DNA of 64,000 nt, from NCBI RefSeq assembly GCF_031157355.1, contig NZ_JAVIFT010000007.1, forward strand, positions 1-64,000, written 5' to 3'. The position numbers and the translations under genes are program-made. Positions 25,688-34,599 of this stretch are shown here, in pieces. This stretch comes from Hyphomicrobium sp. LHD-15. Lineage in GTDB: Bacteria > Pseudomonadota > Alphaproteobacteria > Rhizobiales > Hyphomicrobiaceae. The notes below the pieces were generated by a model. It made no database searches, was not told the origin of the DNA, and saw nothing but the letters and a program-made list of their open reading frames with translations. Within the stretch, counting starts at the first letter, position 1. Every line of letters begins with the position of its first letter.

Positions 25688-27199
25688 GTGGCAGGCGAGA
25701 CGGTTTGGGCGGACGGTGGTGCGGAACTCTTGACCCCCGAGGAGATGGGGCACGCGGACCGGCTGGCGATGGCCAGAGGGGTGGCTGGCCTGGCGCTCAT
25801 GGAAGCGGCCGGGCGGGCGGTTGCGGACGCGGCGCGGCGCCTCGTTCCGCCCGGATCGCGGGTCGCGGTGCTATGCGGCCCCGGCAACAACGGAGGCGAC
25901 GGGTTCGTCGCTGCGCGGCTGCTAAAACGGGCGAGCTACGATGTTCGGCTGTTCCTGCTCGGGGAGAAGTCGGCGCTCAGGGGCGACGCGGCGGAAATGG
26001 CGCGGCGTTTCGACGGGCCGGTGCGGGCGCTCGATCCGTTCAAGCTCGAAAGCCTTCATCTGGTGATCGATGGCTTGTTCGGGGCAGGCCTCACCCGTCC
26101 GATCGATGGAATTGCGGCGGAGACGATCGAAACCGTCAACACGCTCAAAATCCCCGTGATCGCCATCGACGTGCCGAGCGGTCTCGATGGGGGCACGGGG
26201 GAAGCACACGGACCGGTCGTGAAGGCCACCGAAACGGTGACGTTCTTCCGTCGCAAGCCCGGGCACGTTCTCTATCCGGGGCGGGCGCTCTGCGGCACGG
26301 TGCGTGTCGCCGACATCGGCATTCCCTCCGACGTGCTGCCCGAACTCGAGATCAAGCACTGGACCAATGGGTTCCTGCGCTGGCGGGAGACCTTTCCCTG
26401 GCCTTCGCACGAGGGCCACAAGTATGGGCGTGGGCATGCGCTGGTGGTTTCGGGGCCGGCACATGCAACGGGTGCGGCGCGGCTCGGGGCGCGTGGGGCT
26501 CTCCGCGCTGGCGCCGGGCTGGTCACGGTCGCGAGCCCGCTCGACGCCATCTCCGTCAACGCCATGCATCTCACCGCCATCATGCTGCGTCCGTTCGAGG
26601 GGCCCGAAGGTTTGACGGACCTGCTGGTCGACCGGCGGCGGAACGCGGTGCTGCTCGGCCCTGGCGGCGGCGTCGGGGAAGCCATGTGCCGGCTCGTCGA
26701 GGCCGCGCTCCGTTCGCCGGCCTCGGCGGTGCTGGATGCCGATGCGCTAACCTCGTTCGCCGGGGCTCTGCCTCGGCTGGTGACGGCGATCCGCGGTCAT
26801 TCCGGCTCAGTGGTGCTGACGCCGCACGACGGCGAGTTCGAACGGCTGTTCGGTGCCAAGGGTGGTTCCCGGCTCGTGTGTGCGCAGCGCGGCGCTGCGG
26901 AAAGCGGCGCGGTGGTTCTGCTCAAGGGGCCGGATACGGTGATCGCGGAGCCGGGCGGGCGAGCGATCATCAACACCAATGCCCCGCCCTGGCTTGCGAC
27001 GGCGGGTTCGGGAGACGTACTGGGCGGCTTCATCACCGGGCTTCTTGCGCAGGGCATGCCGGCGTTCGAAGCCGCGGCGGCGGCCGTTTGGCTGCATGGC
27101 GCGGCGGCATCCGATTTCGGCCCTGGGCTCATCGCCGAGGATTTGCCGGAGCGCTTGCCGGCGGTGCTGGCGAGGTTGGCAGCAGGAAGCGGGCAGTAG
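25688..27199 (+). CDS. nnr: Bifunctional NAD(P)H-hydrate epimerase / ADP-dependent NAD(P)H-hydrate dehydratase
   Basis: A 503-residue metabolite-repair enzyme that restores NAD(P)H from its hydrated damage products. The N-terminal YjeF_N epimerase (about 1-210) has VAVLCGPGNNGGDGFVAARLL, DGLFGAGLTRPI and IAIDVPSGLDGGTG. The C-terminal ribokinase-like dehydratase (about 230-500) has KYGRGHALVVSG, VLDADALTSFAG, VVLTPHDGEFERLFG and WLATAGSGDVLGGFITGLLAQG. The GTG at 25688 is chosen because GGGAGAGG precedes it; longer forms would run through the glnB control region. Confidence 0.95.
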   Translation: MAGETVWADGGAELLTPEEMGHADRLAMARGVAGLALMEAAGRAVADAARRLVPPGSRVAVLCGPGNNGGDGFVAARLLKRASYDVRLFLLGEKSALRGDAAEMARRFDGPVRALDPFKLESLHLVIDGLFGAGLTRPIDGIAAETIETVNTLKIPVIAIDVPSGLDGGTGEAHGPVVKATETVTFFRRKPGHVLYPGRALCGTVRVADIGIPSDVLPELEIKHWTNGFLRWRETFPWPSHEGHKYGRGHALVVSGPAHATGAARLGARGALRAGAGLVTVASPLDAISVNAMHLTAIMLRPFEGPEGLTDLLVDRRRNAVLLGPGGGVGEAMCRLVEAALRSPASAVLDADALTSFAGALPRLVTAIRGHSGSVVLTPHDGEFERLFGAKGGSRLVCAQRGAAESGAVVLLKGPDTVIAEPGGRAIINTNAPPWLATAGSGDVLGGFITGLLAQGMPAFEAAAAAVWLHGAAASDFGPGLIAEDLPERLPAVLARLAAGSGQ

Positions 27200-27239
27200 G
27201 CCGGAAACCCATGCCTGCCCGTTAGCTGTTGCGCGCCGT

Positions 27240-27797
27240 CTACCTCTCGCGGTCCGTGTCGCGCATCGCTCGATCGGCGGCGAGAAAGGCTTCGAGCTCA
27301 GACGTCGGCGGTGGGCTCTCTGCGCTCGCGCCGAGGGTTTCCATCAGTTGGGCGACGGGGACGTAGCATTTCGCTTTGCGGTCGTAGAGAGCGCCTTTGA
27401 ACAGCGCCCGCGCCGCAACCTGGCCTTCCCGGTCGCCTTGATCGAAGACGAAAACCTGTTCCATCAGAACGGCCTCCTCTAGCCATCCGACGACGCGCGT
27501 TTCCAGCCGGTAGCGATCGAAGGCCCGCAGTTCGCGGCGGAAACGCATGACGACGGCGTTGGCAACCGGGGTCCAGCTGTGCTGCCAGACGGCGCGGCCG
27601 AGACCGCTGCGGATCAGGAGATCGATCCGCCCGAGATCCATGATCGCAAGATAGCGGCCGTTGTTCATGTGCAGGCTGAGATCGAGGTCGTTGGGAAGCA
27701 CCCGCAAAACGAGCGTCGATGTCTCGGCCGGGACGGCGAGTTTTGGGCGTCGCGGAGCGGTCAGAAACAGCCAGATCAGGCGGAGCCAGAGGTTCAT
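27240..27797 (-). CDS. Hotdog-fold thioesterase-like protein (THEM6/4HBT type)
   Basis: A 185-residue protein with an N-terminal hydrophobic helix (MNLWLRLIWLFLTAP), then a hotdog domain: RVLPNDLDLSLHMNNGRYLAIMDLGRIDLL, the pattern of THEM6 and acyl-CoA thioesterases. The Asp-Leu-His-Met-Asn-Asn-Gly segment includes the usual active-site region. It probably hydrolyses an acyl thioester near the membrane. It is convergent with nnr; no terminator is seen between them. Confidence 0.85.
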   Translation of the reverse strand: MNLWLRLIWLFLTAPRRPKLAVPAETSTLVLRVLPNDLDLSLHMNNGRYLAIMDLGRIDLLIRSGLGRAVWQHSWTPVANAVVMRFRRELRAFDRYRLETRVVGWLEEAVLMEQVFVFDQGDREGQVAARALFKGALYDRKAKCYVPVAQLMETLGASAESPPPTSELEAFLAADRAMRDTDRER

Positions 27798-27915
27798 GCG
27801 CGTGCCATCGGGAGGTTGCCGTCGGGCAATTGTCTATCGTTCGGGGGCCACAATCGGGCTTTATTGACCGAAGTGCCAGATTCGGAGGAAGGTTCGGGTC
27901 TGCCGCCAGTGTATC

Positions 27916-29682
27916 ATGGCGACCGTACGCAATAGCCTCGAGGTTCACGTGACGCGCTCGCTCATCGTTCGCGCCGTTCTTGCGCTCGCTTTCGCGGCGG
28001 GCGGCGGGCACGTGTCTGTGCGCGCGGCGCCGGGTGAGCCTCAGCTCGCGGAAGAGGCGGCCGGAGCGCTGGTGCGCGGCGAGGTGCAGCAGGCGGTCTT
28101 CAACTATACCGAGGCGCTCAAGGATACGGCGTTGCCGAACGACCGGCGTGCGGCGATTCTGAACGATCGCGGCGTCGCCAATATTAAGCTCGGGCAGACG
28201 CGACAGGCGTTCGAGGATTTCAATCTCGCGGCGCAGCTGTTTCCCGAATTCGCAGCCGTCTACAATAATCGCGGCAACCTGCTTCTGTCGCTCGGGCTCG
28301 CCAAGGAAGCGGTCAAGGATTTTGATCGCTCGATCGTGCTCGCACCGGGGTATGCAGCGGCGTACAACAACCGGGCGGGTGCCTACGTGCGCCTCGGCAA
28401 GATCGACGACGCGATCGTCGACTATACGAAGGCCGTGCAGCTGCTGCCGTCCAATCCGGCGCCGCTCAGCGGGCGCGGGCTTGCGCACCTCTCCCTCATG
28501 CGCCCGCACGCGGCGATCCGTGATTTTACGCGGTCGGTGAAGGCGGATGCGCGCTTTGCCGCCGGCTATCGCAATCGGGCGGAAGCGAAGCTCGAGGTCG
28601 AGCACTACGACGAGGCGATCGAGGATCTTTCCCGCGCGATTGCGTTCGACGTCAATCAGGCTGACAGCTACGTGCTGCGCGGAAAGGCCTATCTCGCGGT
28701 ACGCAACACCGCATCGGCCATCAAGGATTTCACGAAGGCCATCGAACTCGATCCGAAGGGGGCGATCGCCTATGCCGAGCGCGGGTTCGCGTATGGTCTC
28801 GCGGAAGCCCACGACGAATCGTTCAGCGACCTCAACCGGGCCATCGAACTCGATCCGCGGTCGGGGCTTGCTTTCGCCTACCGTGCCTACGCCTACAAGC
28901 AGAGCGAGCAGATCGACGTGGCGCTACGCGACATCGATGTGGCGCAGAAGCTCAATCCCAACATGCCCGAAGTGTTTTGGGTGAAGGCCGTGATCGAAGA
29001 AGCGCAAGGCCAGACCGATCAGGCCATCGCCGACAACAAGAAGGCGCTTTCGTTGCGGCCGGGCTATCGCGACGCCAACGAGGCGTTGCAGCGGCTCGGG
29101 AGCCTGCCTTCGACAGCCGAGGAAACGATGCTCGGCGATGCGGGCATCGATACCTGGCGCGTGGTTTCGCGCGGGCAGCGTTTCGTTGCGGTCAACGATC
29201 AGTATCCGCGTCTTGCCATTCCCTTGGAGATGATGGGAAGCGGCCAGCCGAAGCTGCTCGCATGGGAACTCAAGGAGCCGCCCTTCAAGGGGATCGGCCT
29301 GCTTCGCTTCTTCGGCGGCTCGGTGGCCGGCAAGACGGGCGCGGAGGACATGGAGCTGATCGCCGTCGTCAACGTAGATGCGAGCGTCGTGGTTGCGATC
29401 GAGCCGCATCGGCAGGGCGACAAGCTTTCGACGTGGACGTGGGAGAATGGCAAGATCACGGTCGCGAGCGTGGATGGCGTGACCGATGAATTCATGGTGG
29501 GCGCAGCGCGGAACCAGATCGCTGGCGGCGGCGAACGGCGCTACATGAGCGCGACTGAGCCGGGTGCGGCTTGGGCGCCGTGGGATACTCCGTTCGGCGG
29601 CGGCTTCGGGCAGTCCGCGCCGACCAAGAAGGTAACCGTCAAGAAGAAGCCGAAGACGATCTTCGATCTCCTGTTCAACTGA
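27916..29682 (+). CDS. Exported TPR-repeat protein with novel C-terminal domain
   Basis: A 588-residue protein. After a signal peptide come about ten tetratricopeptide repeats (residues 40-390), for example AAVYNNRGNLLLSLGLAKEA, AAAYNNRAGAYVRLGKIDDA and AIAYAERGFAYGLAEAHDE. From about residue 400 a beta-rich domain follows (WRVVSRGQRFVAVNDQYPRL, TWTWENGKITVASVDGVTDE) that I do not recognise. The C-terminus is Lys-rich (KKVTVKKKPKTIFDLLFN). The start may instead be GTG 27949, which has GAGG close by. TPRs usually mediate protein contacts; a periplasmic scaffold role is inferred. Confidence 0.85.
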   Translation: MATVRNSLEVHVTRSLIVRAVLALAFAAGGGHVSVRAAPGEPQLAEEAAGALVRGEVQQAVFNYTEALKDTALPNDRRAAILNDRGVANIKLGQTRQAFEDFNLAAQLFPEFAAVYNNRGNLLLSLGLAKEAVKDFDRSIVLAPGYAAAYNNRAGAYVRLGKIDDAIVDYTKAVQLLPSNPAPLSGRGLAHLSLMRPHAAIRDFTRSVKADARFAAGYRNRAEAKLEVEHYDEAIEDLSRAIAFDVNQADSYVLRGKAYLAVRNTASAIKDFTKAIELDPKGAIAYAERGFAYGLAEAHDESFSDLNRAIELDPRSGLAFAYRAYAYKQSEQIDVALRDIDVAQKLNPNMPEVFWVKAVIEEAQGQTDQAIADNKKALSLRPGYRDANEALQRLGSLPSTAEETMLGDAGIDTWRVVSRGQRFVAVNDQYPRLAIPLEMMGSGQPKLLAWELKEPPFKGIGLLRFFGGSVAGKTGAEDMELIAVVNVDASVVVAIEPHRQGDKLSTWTWENGKITVASVDGVTDEFMVGAARNQIAGGGERRYMSATEPGAAWAPWDTPFGGGFGQSAPTKKVTVKKKPKTIFDLLFN

Positions 29683-29703
29683 GCCTAGTGTTCAACTGAG
29701 CCT
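29672..29703. repeat. 15-bp direct duplication over the TPR gene stop codon
   Basis: TGTTCAACTGAGCCT occurs at 29672-29686 and again at 29689-29703, two bases apart. The first copy includes the TGA stop of the TPR gene. It looks like a slippage duplication. Confidence 0.7.
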
Positions 29704-29802
29704 GGGCCGGTTCCTGCTTTTTTGTCCGCGCTGGCTGATCCGAGACGCGCTTCTCTCCGTTTCTGAAGCTATCTGCACTCTCGCGGCGCTCGGGGCTTCT
29801 GC

Positions 29803-31251
29803 GTGACGGAAAAGCCAATCATCGTCTGGTTTCGGCGCGATCTCCGGCTCGCGGATCATGCGGCATTGTCGGCTGCGGTCGAGACGGGGGCGCCGGTATT
29901 ACCGATTTTCGTTCTCGATGACGGAGCCGCCGGGAAGTGGCGTGCGGGTGCGGCCTCGCGCTGGTGGCTGCATCACAGCCTTGCTGCACTAATGAGTTCC
30001 ATCGAAGCGCTGGGTGGCAAGCTTGTCCTGCGCCGCGGAGATGCGGCGGACGTGCTGGCGGCGCTCGCTCACGAAACAGGTGCCGCGGCCGTCTACTGCT
30101 CGCGCGGCCACGAGCCTTTCGCGCAGCAGGTGGAACGCGACGCGCGCGCCAAGCTCGGTGCCTCGGATGTTGAGCTCAAGCGGTTCGCCGGAACGCTGCT
30201 GCACGAGCCCGATCACCTCAAGACGCAGGCGGGAGGTCCGTTCAAGGTCTACACGCCGTTCTGGCGGGCGCTCCGGTCCGGGATCAAAGTTGCGCGCGCG
30301 CTGCCTGTGCCCGCCCGCATTCCACCTCCGCGCAAAGTGCCCAAGAGCGAGCGTCTCGAGGCCTGGGAGCTGTTACCGGAGAAGCCGGATTGGGCAGGTG
30401 GATTGCGCGAGGCGTGGACAGCCGGGGAAGCCGGTGCGCAGGAACGGCTCTCGGATTTTCTTTCGGATGGGCTCGCGAATTATGCAGACGAGCGCAATCG
30501 GCCGGATCGAGAAGGGACTTCGCGGCTTTCGCCTCATCTTGCGTTCGGCGAGATCAGTCCGCGTCAATGCTGGTTGCAGGCCGGTCATTTCGCGTCCCGT
30601 CACCCGCACGCCGACAATGGGCACGAGACCTTTCTCAAGGAACTCGCCTGGCGCGAGTTCTCGGCGCACTTGCTGTTTCATTGGCCGAGCTTGCCGGATG
30701 AACCGTTTCGTCCCGAGTTTGCGGATTTCCCATGGCGCAAGAGCACGCGCCATCTCAAAGCGTGGCAGCGCGGCTTGACCGGCTATCCGATCGTCGACGC
30801 CGGCATGCGCGAATTGTGGACCACCGGCTGGATGCACAATCGCGTGCGAATGATCGTGGCGTCGTTCCTGATCAAGGATCTCATGCTGCCGTGGCAGGAA
30901 GGCGAGGCGTGGTTCTGGGATACGCTCGTCGATGCCGATCTCGCCAACAACGCCGCGAGCTGGCAGTGGGTGGCCGGCTCGGGGGCCGATGCGGCGCCCT
31001 ATTTCCGGATCTTCAACCCGGTGACGCAAGGCGAGAAGTTCGATCCCGACGGAGACTATGTGCGCCACTGGGTGCCTGAGCTTGCGAAGCTTCCGGCCAA
31101 GGCGATCCATGCGCCGTGGCTTGCAGCCGCCGAGGTTCTAGCTGCCGCCGGCGTGCGGATCGGGTCCACCTATCCGGCACCGATCGTCGATCACGCGGAG
31201 GCGCGGGCGGTAGCGCTCGCTGCGTTCAAGGGGCTCAAGGATAAACCGTAG
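29803..31251 (+). CDS. phrB: Deoxyribodipyrimidine photolyase (class I CPD photolyase/cryptochrome family)
   Basis: A 482-residue flavoprotein that repairs UV dimers with blue light. GTG start. The N-terminal alpha/beta antenna domain begins IIVWFRRDLRLADHAALSAA. The C-terminal FAD domain has TSRLSPHLAFGEISPRQ, ELAWREFSAHLLFHWP, GYPIVDAGMRELWTTGWMHN and NNAASWQWVAGSGADAAPYF. The aromatic residues for electron transfer appear to be present. No regulator is adjacent. Confidence 0.96.
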   Translation: MTEKPIIVWFRRDLRLADHAALSAAVETGAPVLPIFVLDDGAAGKWRAGAASRWWLHHSLAALMSSIEALGGKLVLRRGDAADVLAALAHETGAAAVYCSRGHEPFAQQVERDARAKLGASDVELKRFAGTLLHEPDHLKTQAGGPFKVYTPFWRALRSGIKVARALPVPARIPPPRKVPKSERLEAWELLPEKPDWAGGLREAWTAGEAGAQERLSDFLSDGLANYADERNRPDREGTSRLSPHLAFGEISPRQCWLQAGHFASRHPHADNGHETFLKELAWREFSAHLLFHWPSLPDEPFRPEFADFPWRKSTRHLKAWQRGLTGYPIVDAGMRELWTTGWMHNRVRMIVASFLIKDLMLPWQEGEAWFWDTLVDADLANNAASWQWVAGSGADAAPYFRIFNPVTQGEKFDPDGDYVRHWVPELAKLPAKAIHAPWLAAAEVLAAAGVRIGSTYPAPIVDHAEARAVALAAFKGLKDKP

Positions 31252-31417
31252 GGGAATGCGGGTCGATGCAACCCGTAAACGGCGTGCTAACTTGATCTCG
31301 GGAATTTGCGCCCGCGAATTATTGCTCCGGGCAACGATATCCTAACCGAAATGCGGTTTCCTTTGAGTTTGAGTGTCGCGTATGCGGCCGCTTCTTGTGT
31401 TTGTTCGGAGTAATAAG

Positions 31418-31843
31418 ATGCGCCCCTTTGTCCTCGCGATCGCGCTTGCGGTCGCGTCGGCCGTTCTGCCCACCGCGGCGTCCGCCAACGTCCATGCCCG
31501 CATCAGCAAGAGCACGCAGACCATGCACGTCTATGTGCACGGTACGCTCTACTACAGCTGGCCTGTTTCGACGGGACGTGGGCGCTATGCGACGCCGTCG
31601 GGCACGTTTCGCGCGAAGCGTCTCGAGCGGCGCTGGTATTCAACCAAATACAGCAACGCCCCGATGCACAATGCCGTGTTCTACAACGGCGGCTATGCCA
31701 TCCATTCGACGGCGGAAGTGAGCAAGCTCGGGCGCCCGGCCTCGCATGGCTGCATTCGCCTCGCGCCCGGCAACGCCGCGCAGTTCTTTTCGCTCGTCAG
31801 CTCGCATGGGCTCGGCCGGACAAAAATCACCATTGCGCAGTAG
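31418..31843 (+). CDS. L,D-transpeptidase (YkuD domain), short form
   Basis: A 141-residue exported enzyme. Signal peptide MRPFVLAIALAVASAVLPTAASA, then a minimal YkuD domain: VHARISKSTQTMHVYVHG, GRYATPSGTFRAKRLE and the catalytic motif ASHGCIRLAP with Cys112. Such enzymes make 3-3 peptidoglycan cross-links or attach proteins to peptidoglycan. CGGAG precedes the ATG at 31418. It is followed 127 bases later by a second, longer L,D-transpeptidase on the same strand. Confidence 0.93.
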   Translation: MRPFVLAIALAVASAVLPTAASANVHARISKSTQTMHVYVHGTLYYSWPVSTGRGRYATPSGTFRAKRLERRWYSTKYSNAPMHNAVFYNGGYAIHSTAEVSKLGRPASHGCIRLAPGNAAQFFSLVSSHGLGRTKITIAQ

Positions 31844-31970
31844 GTGCAGCCTTCAGAGGAGGCTTGCGGCCTGACCTGCAAATGTCTGATTTCCGTGCCA
31901 GATGCATAAGTTAGTTCGCCTTTCTCGCCATGTTTATTGCTCCGGTCCGTAGTGCGTTGGAGAGCCCGTG

Positions 31971-32981
31971 ATGAGAGTTAAGGTTTTGTTCGGCGCGTTG
32001 GCGGCCCTGATGGTGGCCGGCGTGTCCGCGCGTGCTCAGTCCACCGCAGAAGCTGCGGGTGCACCCGCCAATGTCCCGACCGTCACCATCCTCAACAAGG
32101 GCGCAGCTCCGGCCGAGCCGGCTCCGCCGACATTGACGGTTTCGCCGGCCGCGCCGCAGAAGCCGTCCGAGCCAACCACACCTGCGCGTGTGTCCGAGCC
32201 GCCGGCTGCGTCAGCGGCTTCGGAGGCGCGCCCTGCTGCTGCCCCTGCTCAGGCGGCAACGCGAGATCAAGCCCGTTCAACCGAACCGACGGCAGTTGCG
32301 CAGCCAGCGCCGTCTCCCGTTGCTCCTGCTGCTCCGGAAGCCGATCCCGCAAAGGTCGAGGAGCCGGCTCCGCCGCCGGTGTCCACACTGGCCATCAACA
32401 TCGACCTCACCCGACAGGTGATGACCGTCTCGGAACACGGGGCGCTGATGTACACGTGGAAGGTATCGTCGGCGCGCTACGGCTATCGCACGCCGACGGG
32501 CACGTTCCAGCCGACCTGGATGTCGAAGATGTGGTACTCGCGCCAGTACGACTACGCGCCGATGCCGCACGCGATCTTCTTCCACAAGGGCGTCGCGATC
32601 CACGCGACCTATGCCACCGGCATGCTCGGCACCCCTGCGTCGCACGGCTGCGTGCGCCTCGCGCCGAAGAATGCGGCGGCGCTCTACAAGCTCGTCAACG
32701 ACCACGGCAAGGCGCGCACCGAGATCGTCGTTCATGGCACGCCGGATCACTCAACGGCTCAGGTGGCTTCGGACGATTATGACACGGTGCCGATGCGGCG
32801 GGGGCAGTATCGCTATCTGCCGCCCAACTATGATTCACGCGGGGTCTACTCGTCTTATGAGAGCCCGCCTCGGGGTTACTATTACGTCAAGCCGCGCAAG
32901 CCCCGCTATTACGCGGCGCCGCGGCGCTATTATCAGCCGCGCGGCTTGTACAATAGCTATTCGTACGGCTACGGGTTCTGA
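31971..32981 (+). CDS. L,D-transpeptidase (YkuD domain) with Pro/Ala linker and Tyr/Arg-rich tail
   Basis: A 336-residue exported enzyme. After the signal peptide (VLFGALAALMVAGVSARA) comes a Pro/Ala-rich linker of about 100 residues, then a YkuD domain with RYGYRTPTGTFQPTWMSKMW and the catalytic ASHGCVRLAPKN (Cys227). The last 60 residues are an unusual Tyr/Arg/Pro tail (RRYYQPRGLYNSYSYGYGF). The linker probably spans the periplasm, and the tail may contact the wall or outer membrane. The GTG at 31968 just before is an alternative start. A terminator follows. Confidence 0.93.
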   Translation: MRVKVLFGALAALMVAGVSARAQSTAEAAGAPANVPTVTILNKGAAPAEPAPPTLTVSPAAPQKPSEPTTPARVSEPPAASAASEARPAAAPAQAATRDQARSTEPTAVAQPAPSPVAPAAPEADPAKVEEPAPPPVSTLAINIDLTRQVMTVSEHGALMYTWKVSSARYGYRTPTGTFQPTWMSKMWYSRQYDYAPMPHAIFFHKGVAIHATYATGMLGTPASHGCVRLAPKNAAALYKLVNDHGKARTEIVVHGTPDHSTAQVASDDYDTVPMRRGQYRYLPPNYDSRGVYSSYESPPRGYYYVKPRKPRYYAAPRRYYQPRGLYNSYSYGYGF

Positions 32982-33004
32982 TCTCGGATCACCAAACGTC
33001 ATTC

Positions 33005-33045
33005 AAAACCGCATCGGATCATTCGGTCCGGTGCGGTTTTGTTTT
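33005..33045. terminator. Bidirectional Rho-independent terminator
   Basis: AAAACCGCATCGGA (33005-33018) pairs with TCCGGTGCGGTTTT (33027-33040), with one mismatch, followed by a T-rich run. It lies between the second L,D-transpeptidase and the 3' end of the convergent eipA gene. Confidence 0.88.
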
Positions 33046-33062
33046 GTGGTGGGTCGATGGGA

Positions 33063-34463
33063 TCAGAACGGATTCCAGGTGGGACGCGAGGTGAAGCGCA
33101 CGTAGCCGATGCTGGCGCCGATGCGCAATCCAAGCCCCGAGCGGATCGGAGCCATCAGCACGGGGCCGCCTTTCAGCAGCGTCATGCCGACGCCGCCGAC
33201 AAGATAGGCCGAGCCGTCGACGCCCGTGAAGCGGCGATACAGGCTGTCCTTGTCTTCGAGATTGTAAATGAGGAACAGCGTGCGCGAACCCTCGGCGCCG
33301 ACGTCGTAGCCGATCGACGGGCCGTGCCAATAGACCTTTTCCGTGCCGCCCGTCCGCAGATAGAGCGTGCCTTCGCCGTAACGCAGGCCGGCCAGGAACG
33401 CGCCGCCGCCCTCCTTGCCGAGTACATAGCCAGTCGGGCGTCCCGCTTTTTTGAATGCGTGCTCGATGACGCTTGCGAGCGAGGTCGAGATGGTACCGAA
33501 GAAGCCGCGCGTTGCTTCCTGGATTTCGTCGATCGAGTAGCCCGCGGCGCCGGCGGCGGGATTGTAGCTGTCGTCCACGCTGCCATCGGCGGGCGGCAGA
33601 GCGTAGGGCTGGCCCGGTAAGTCTCCCGACGGAGGCGGATTGAAAGCGGGCGGCAGATCGTGCGCTGGCGGCGCTGTGCGGAAGGGCGGCGGCGGAATAA
33701 CCGCCTGCGCCGTGGTGGTGCTCCAGCTCGACGATTTTTCGGTTTCCGTCTTGTCGGGCGAGGGATGCGGCGCTGGCTGCGGCGGCTGAGGTGTCGGCTG
33801 TGCAGCGGGGGCTTCGGCTTTGTTGGAAGCCTCGGGTCTGCGGATCGGCGACAAGGCGTCGTTGGTGCTTTCCGCCTGGCCTGCCTTCGCTACAGCTTCG
33901 GCTGACGGCTGCTGGATTGCGGACGGTGCTGCGGGCGCCGGCGAGGGAGCTTTCGGGGCTTCGACGGCCGCGACGTTGGTCGAGGTAGCCGGTGCGGGCG
34001 ATCCGATCTCGCGGTCGATACGGGCGATGAGATACCCGGATTTGGCGCGCATCACAGCCATTAGCTCGCTGGAGGCGGCTTTGAGATCGCTCAGGTTGGC
34101 GCAATCGGTGTTGGCGGCCTCGGAGGTTTCGGGACTTCCGAGGGTATCGATCTTGCCCAATAGGTCGCTTGCCTGCGCGTCGAACTCGTCGAGCTTCTGA
34201 TCGTGGACCAGCGCTAGTCCTTTGCTCTCGTAGTCGGCGTCAGACCACTTCTTGTGCTCTTTGAGGGCGAGAAGCTTCTGCTTCAGCTTGGGTTGTGTCT
34301 CTGCGCTGAACGCACGCAGCTCGGCGGCCGACTGATCGACGGCGTCGCCGAAACTGTCGGCCGTACAGGTTTCCGCCGCAGATTTGTGCGAAGGCGCGAC
34401 AAGTGCGAGCACCAGCGCGAGGCCCAGCACGGCCGGGCGCAGCAAGCTTCTTCTCATGGTCAT
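33063..34463 (-). CDS. eipA: Envelope integrity protein EipA (DUF1134) with long N-terminal extension
   Basis: A 466-residue exported protein. The C-terminal 155 residues are the DUF1134/EipA domain: SIDEIQEATRGFFGTISTSL, GYVLGKEGGGAFLAGLRYG, GPSIGYDVGAEGSRTLFLIY, and ending YVRFTSRPTWNPF. In Brucella, EipA is a periplasmic protein needed for envelope integrity and is linked to lipopolysaccharide. Here a helical region (about 30-150) and a long Pro/Ala linker precede the domain, so the protein is more than twice as long as the domain itself. It sits next to two L,D-transpeptidases and a deacetylase. Confidence 0.9.
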   Translation of the reverse strand: MTMRRSLLRPAVLGLALVLALVAPSHKSAAETCTADSFGDAVDQSAAELRAFSAETQPKLKQKLLALKEHKKWSDADYESKGLALVHDQKLDEFDAQASDLLGKIDTLGSPETSEAANTDCANLSDLKAASSELMAVMRAKSGYLIARIDREIGSPAPATSTNVAAVEAPKAPSPAPAAPSAIQQPSAEAVAKAGQAESTNDALSPIRRPEASNKAEAPAAQPTPQPPQPAPHPSPDKTETEKSSSWSTTTAQAVIPPPPFRTAPPAHDLPPAFNPPPSGDLPGQPYALPPADGSVDDSYNPAAGAAGYSIDEIQEATRGFFGTISTSLASVIEHAFKKAGRPTGYVLGKEGGGAFLAGLRYGEGTLYLRTGGTEKVYWHGPSIGYDVGAEGSRTLFLIYNLEDKDSLYRRFTGVDGSAYLVGGVGMTLLKGGPVLMAPIRSGLGLRIGASIGYVRFTSRPTWNPF

Positions 34464-34599
34464 TAGAACTCTCTGTCGCCAACTTGGGGCGTTTTTAGGG
34501 ATTTTAGCGGCGAGAGTTGGGAGGCGTGACTACTTTTTCGTGGCGAAGCGTATCCACTTGTTTCCTGGTTAAGTTAACGGCAGCAGTGTTTTACTGCCA

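Noticed and set aside
34464-34599. CtrA-type binding site (GTTAACTTAACC) upstream of eipA
   Set aside because: Half-sites are there, but the spacing is not the TTAA-N7-TTAA of CtrA; too weak to call.
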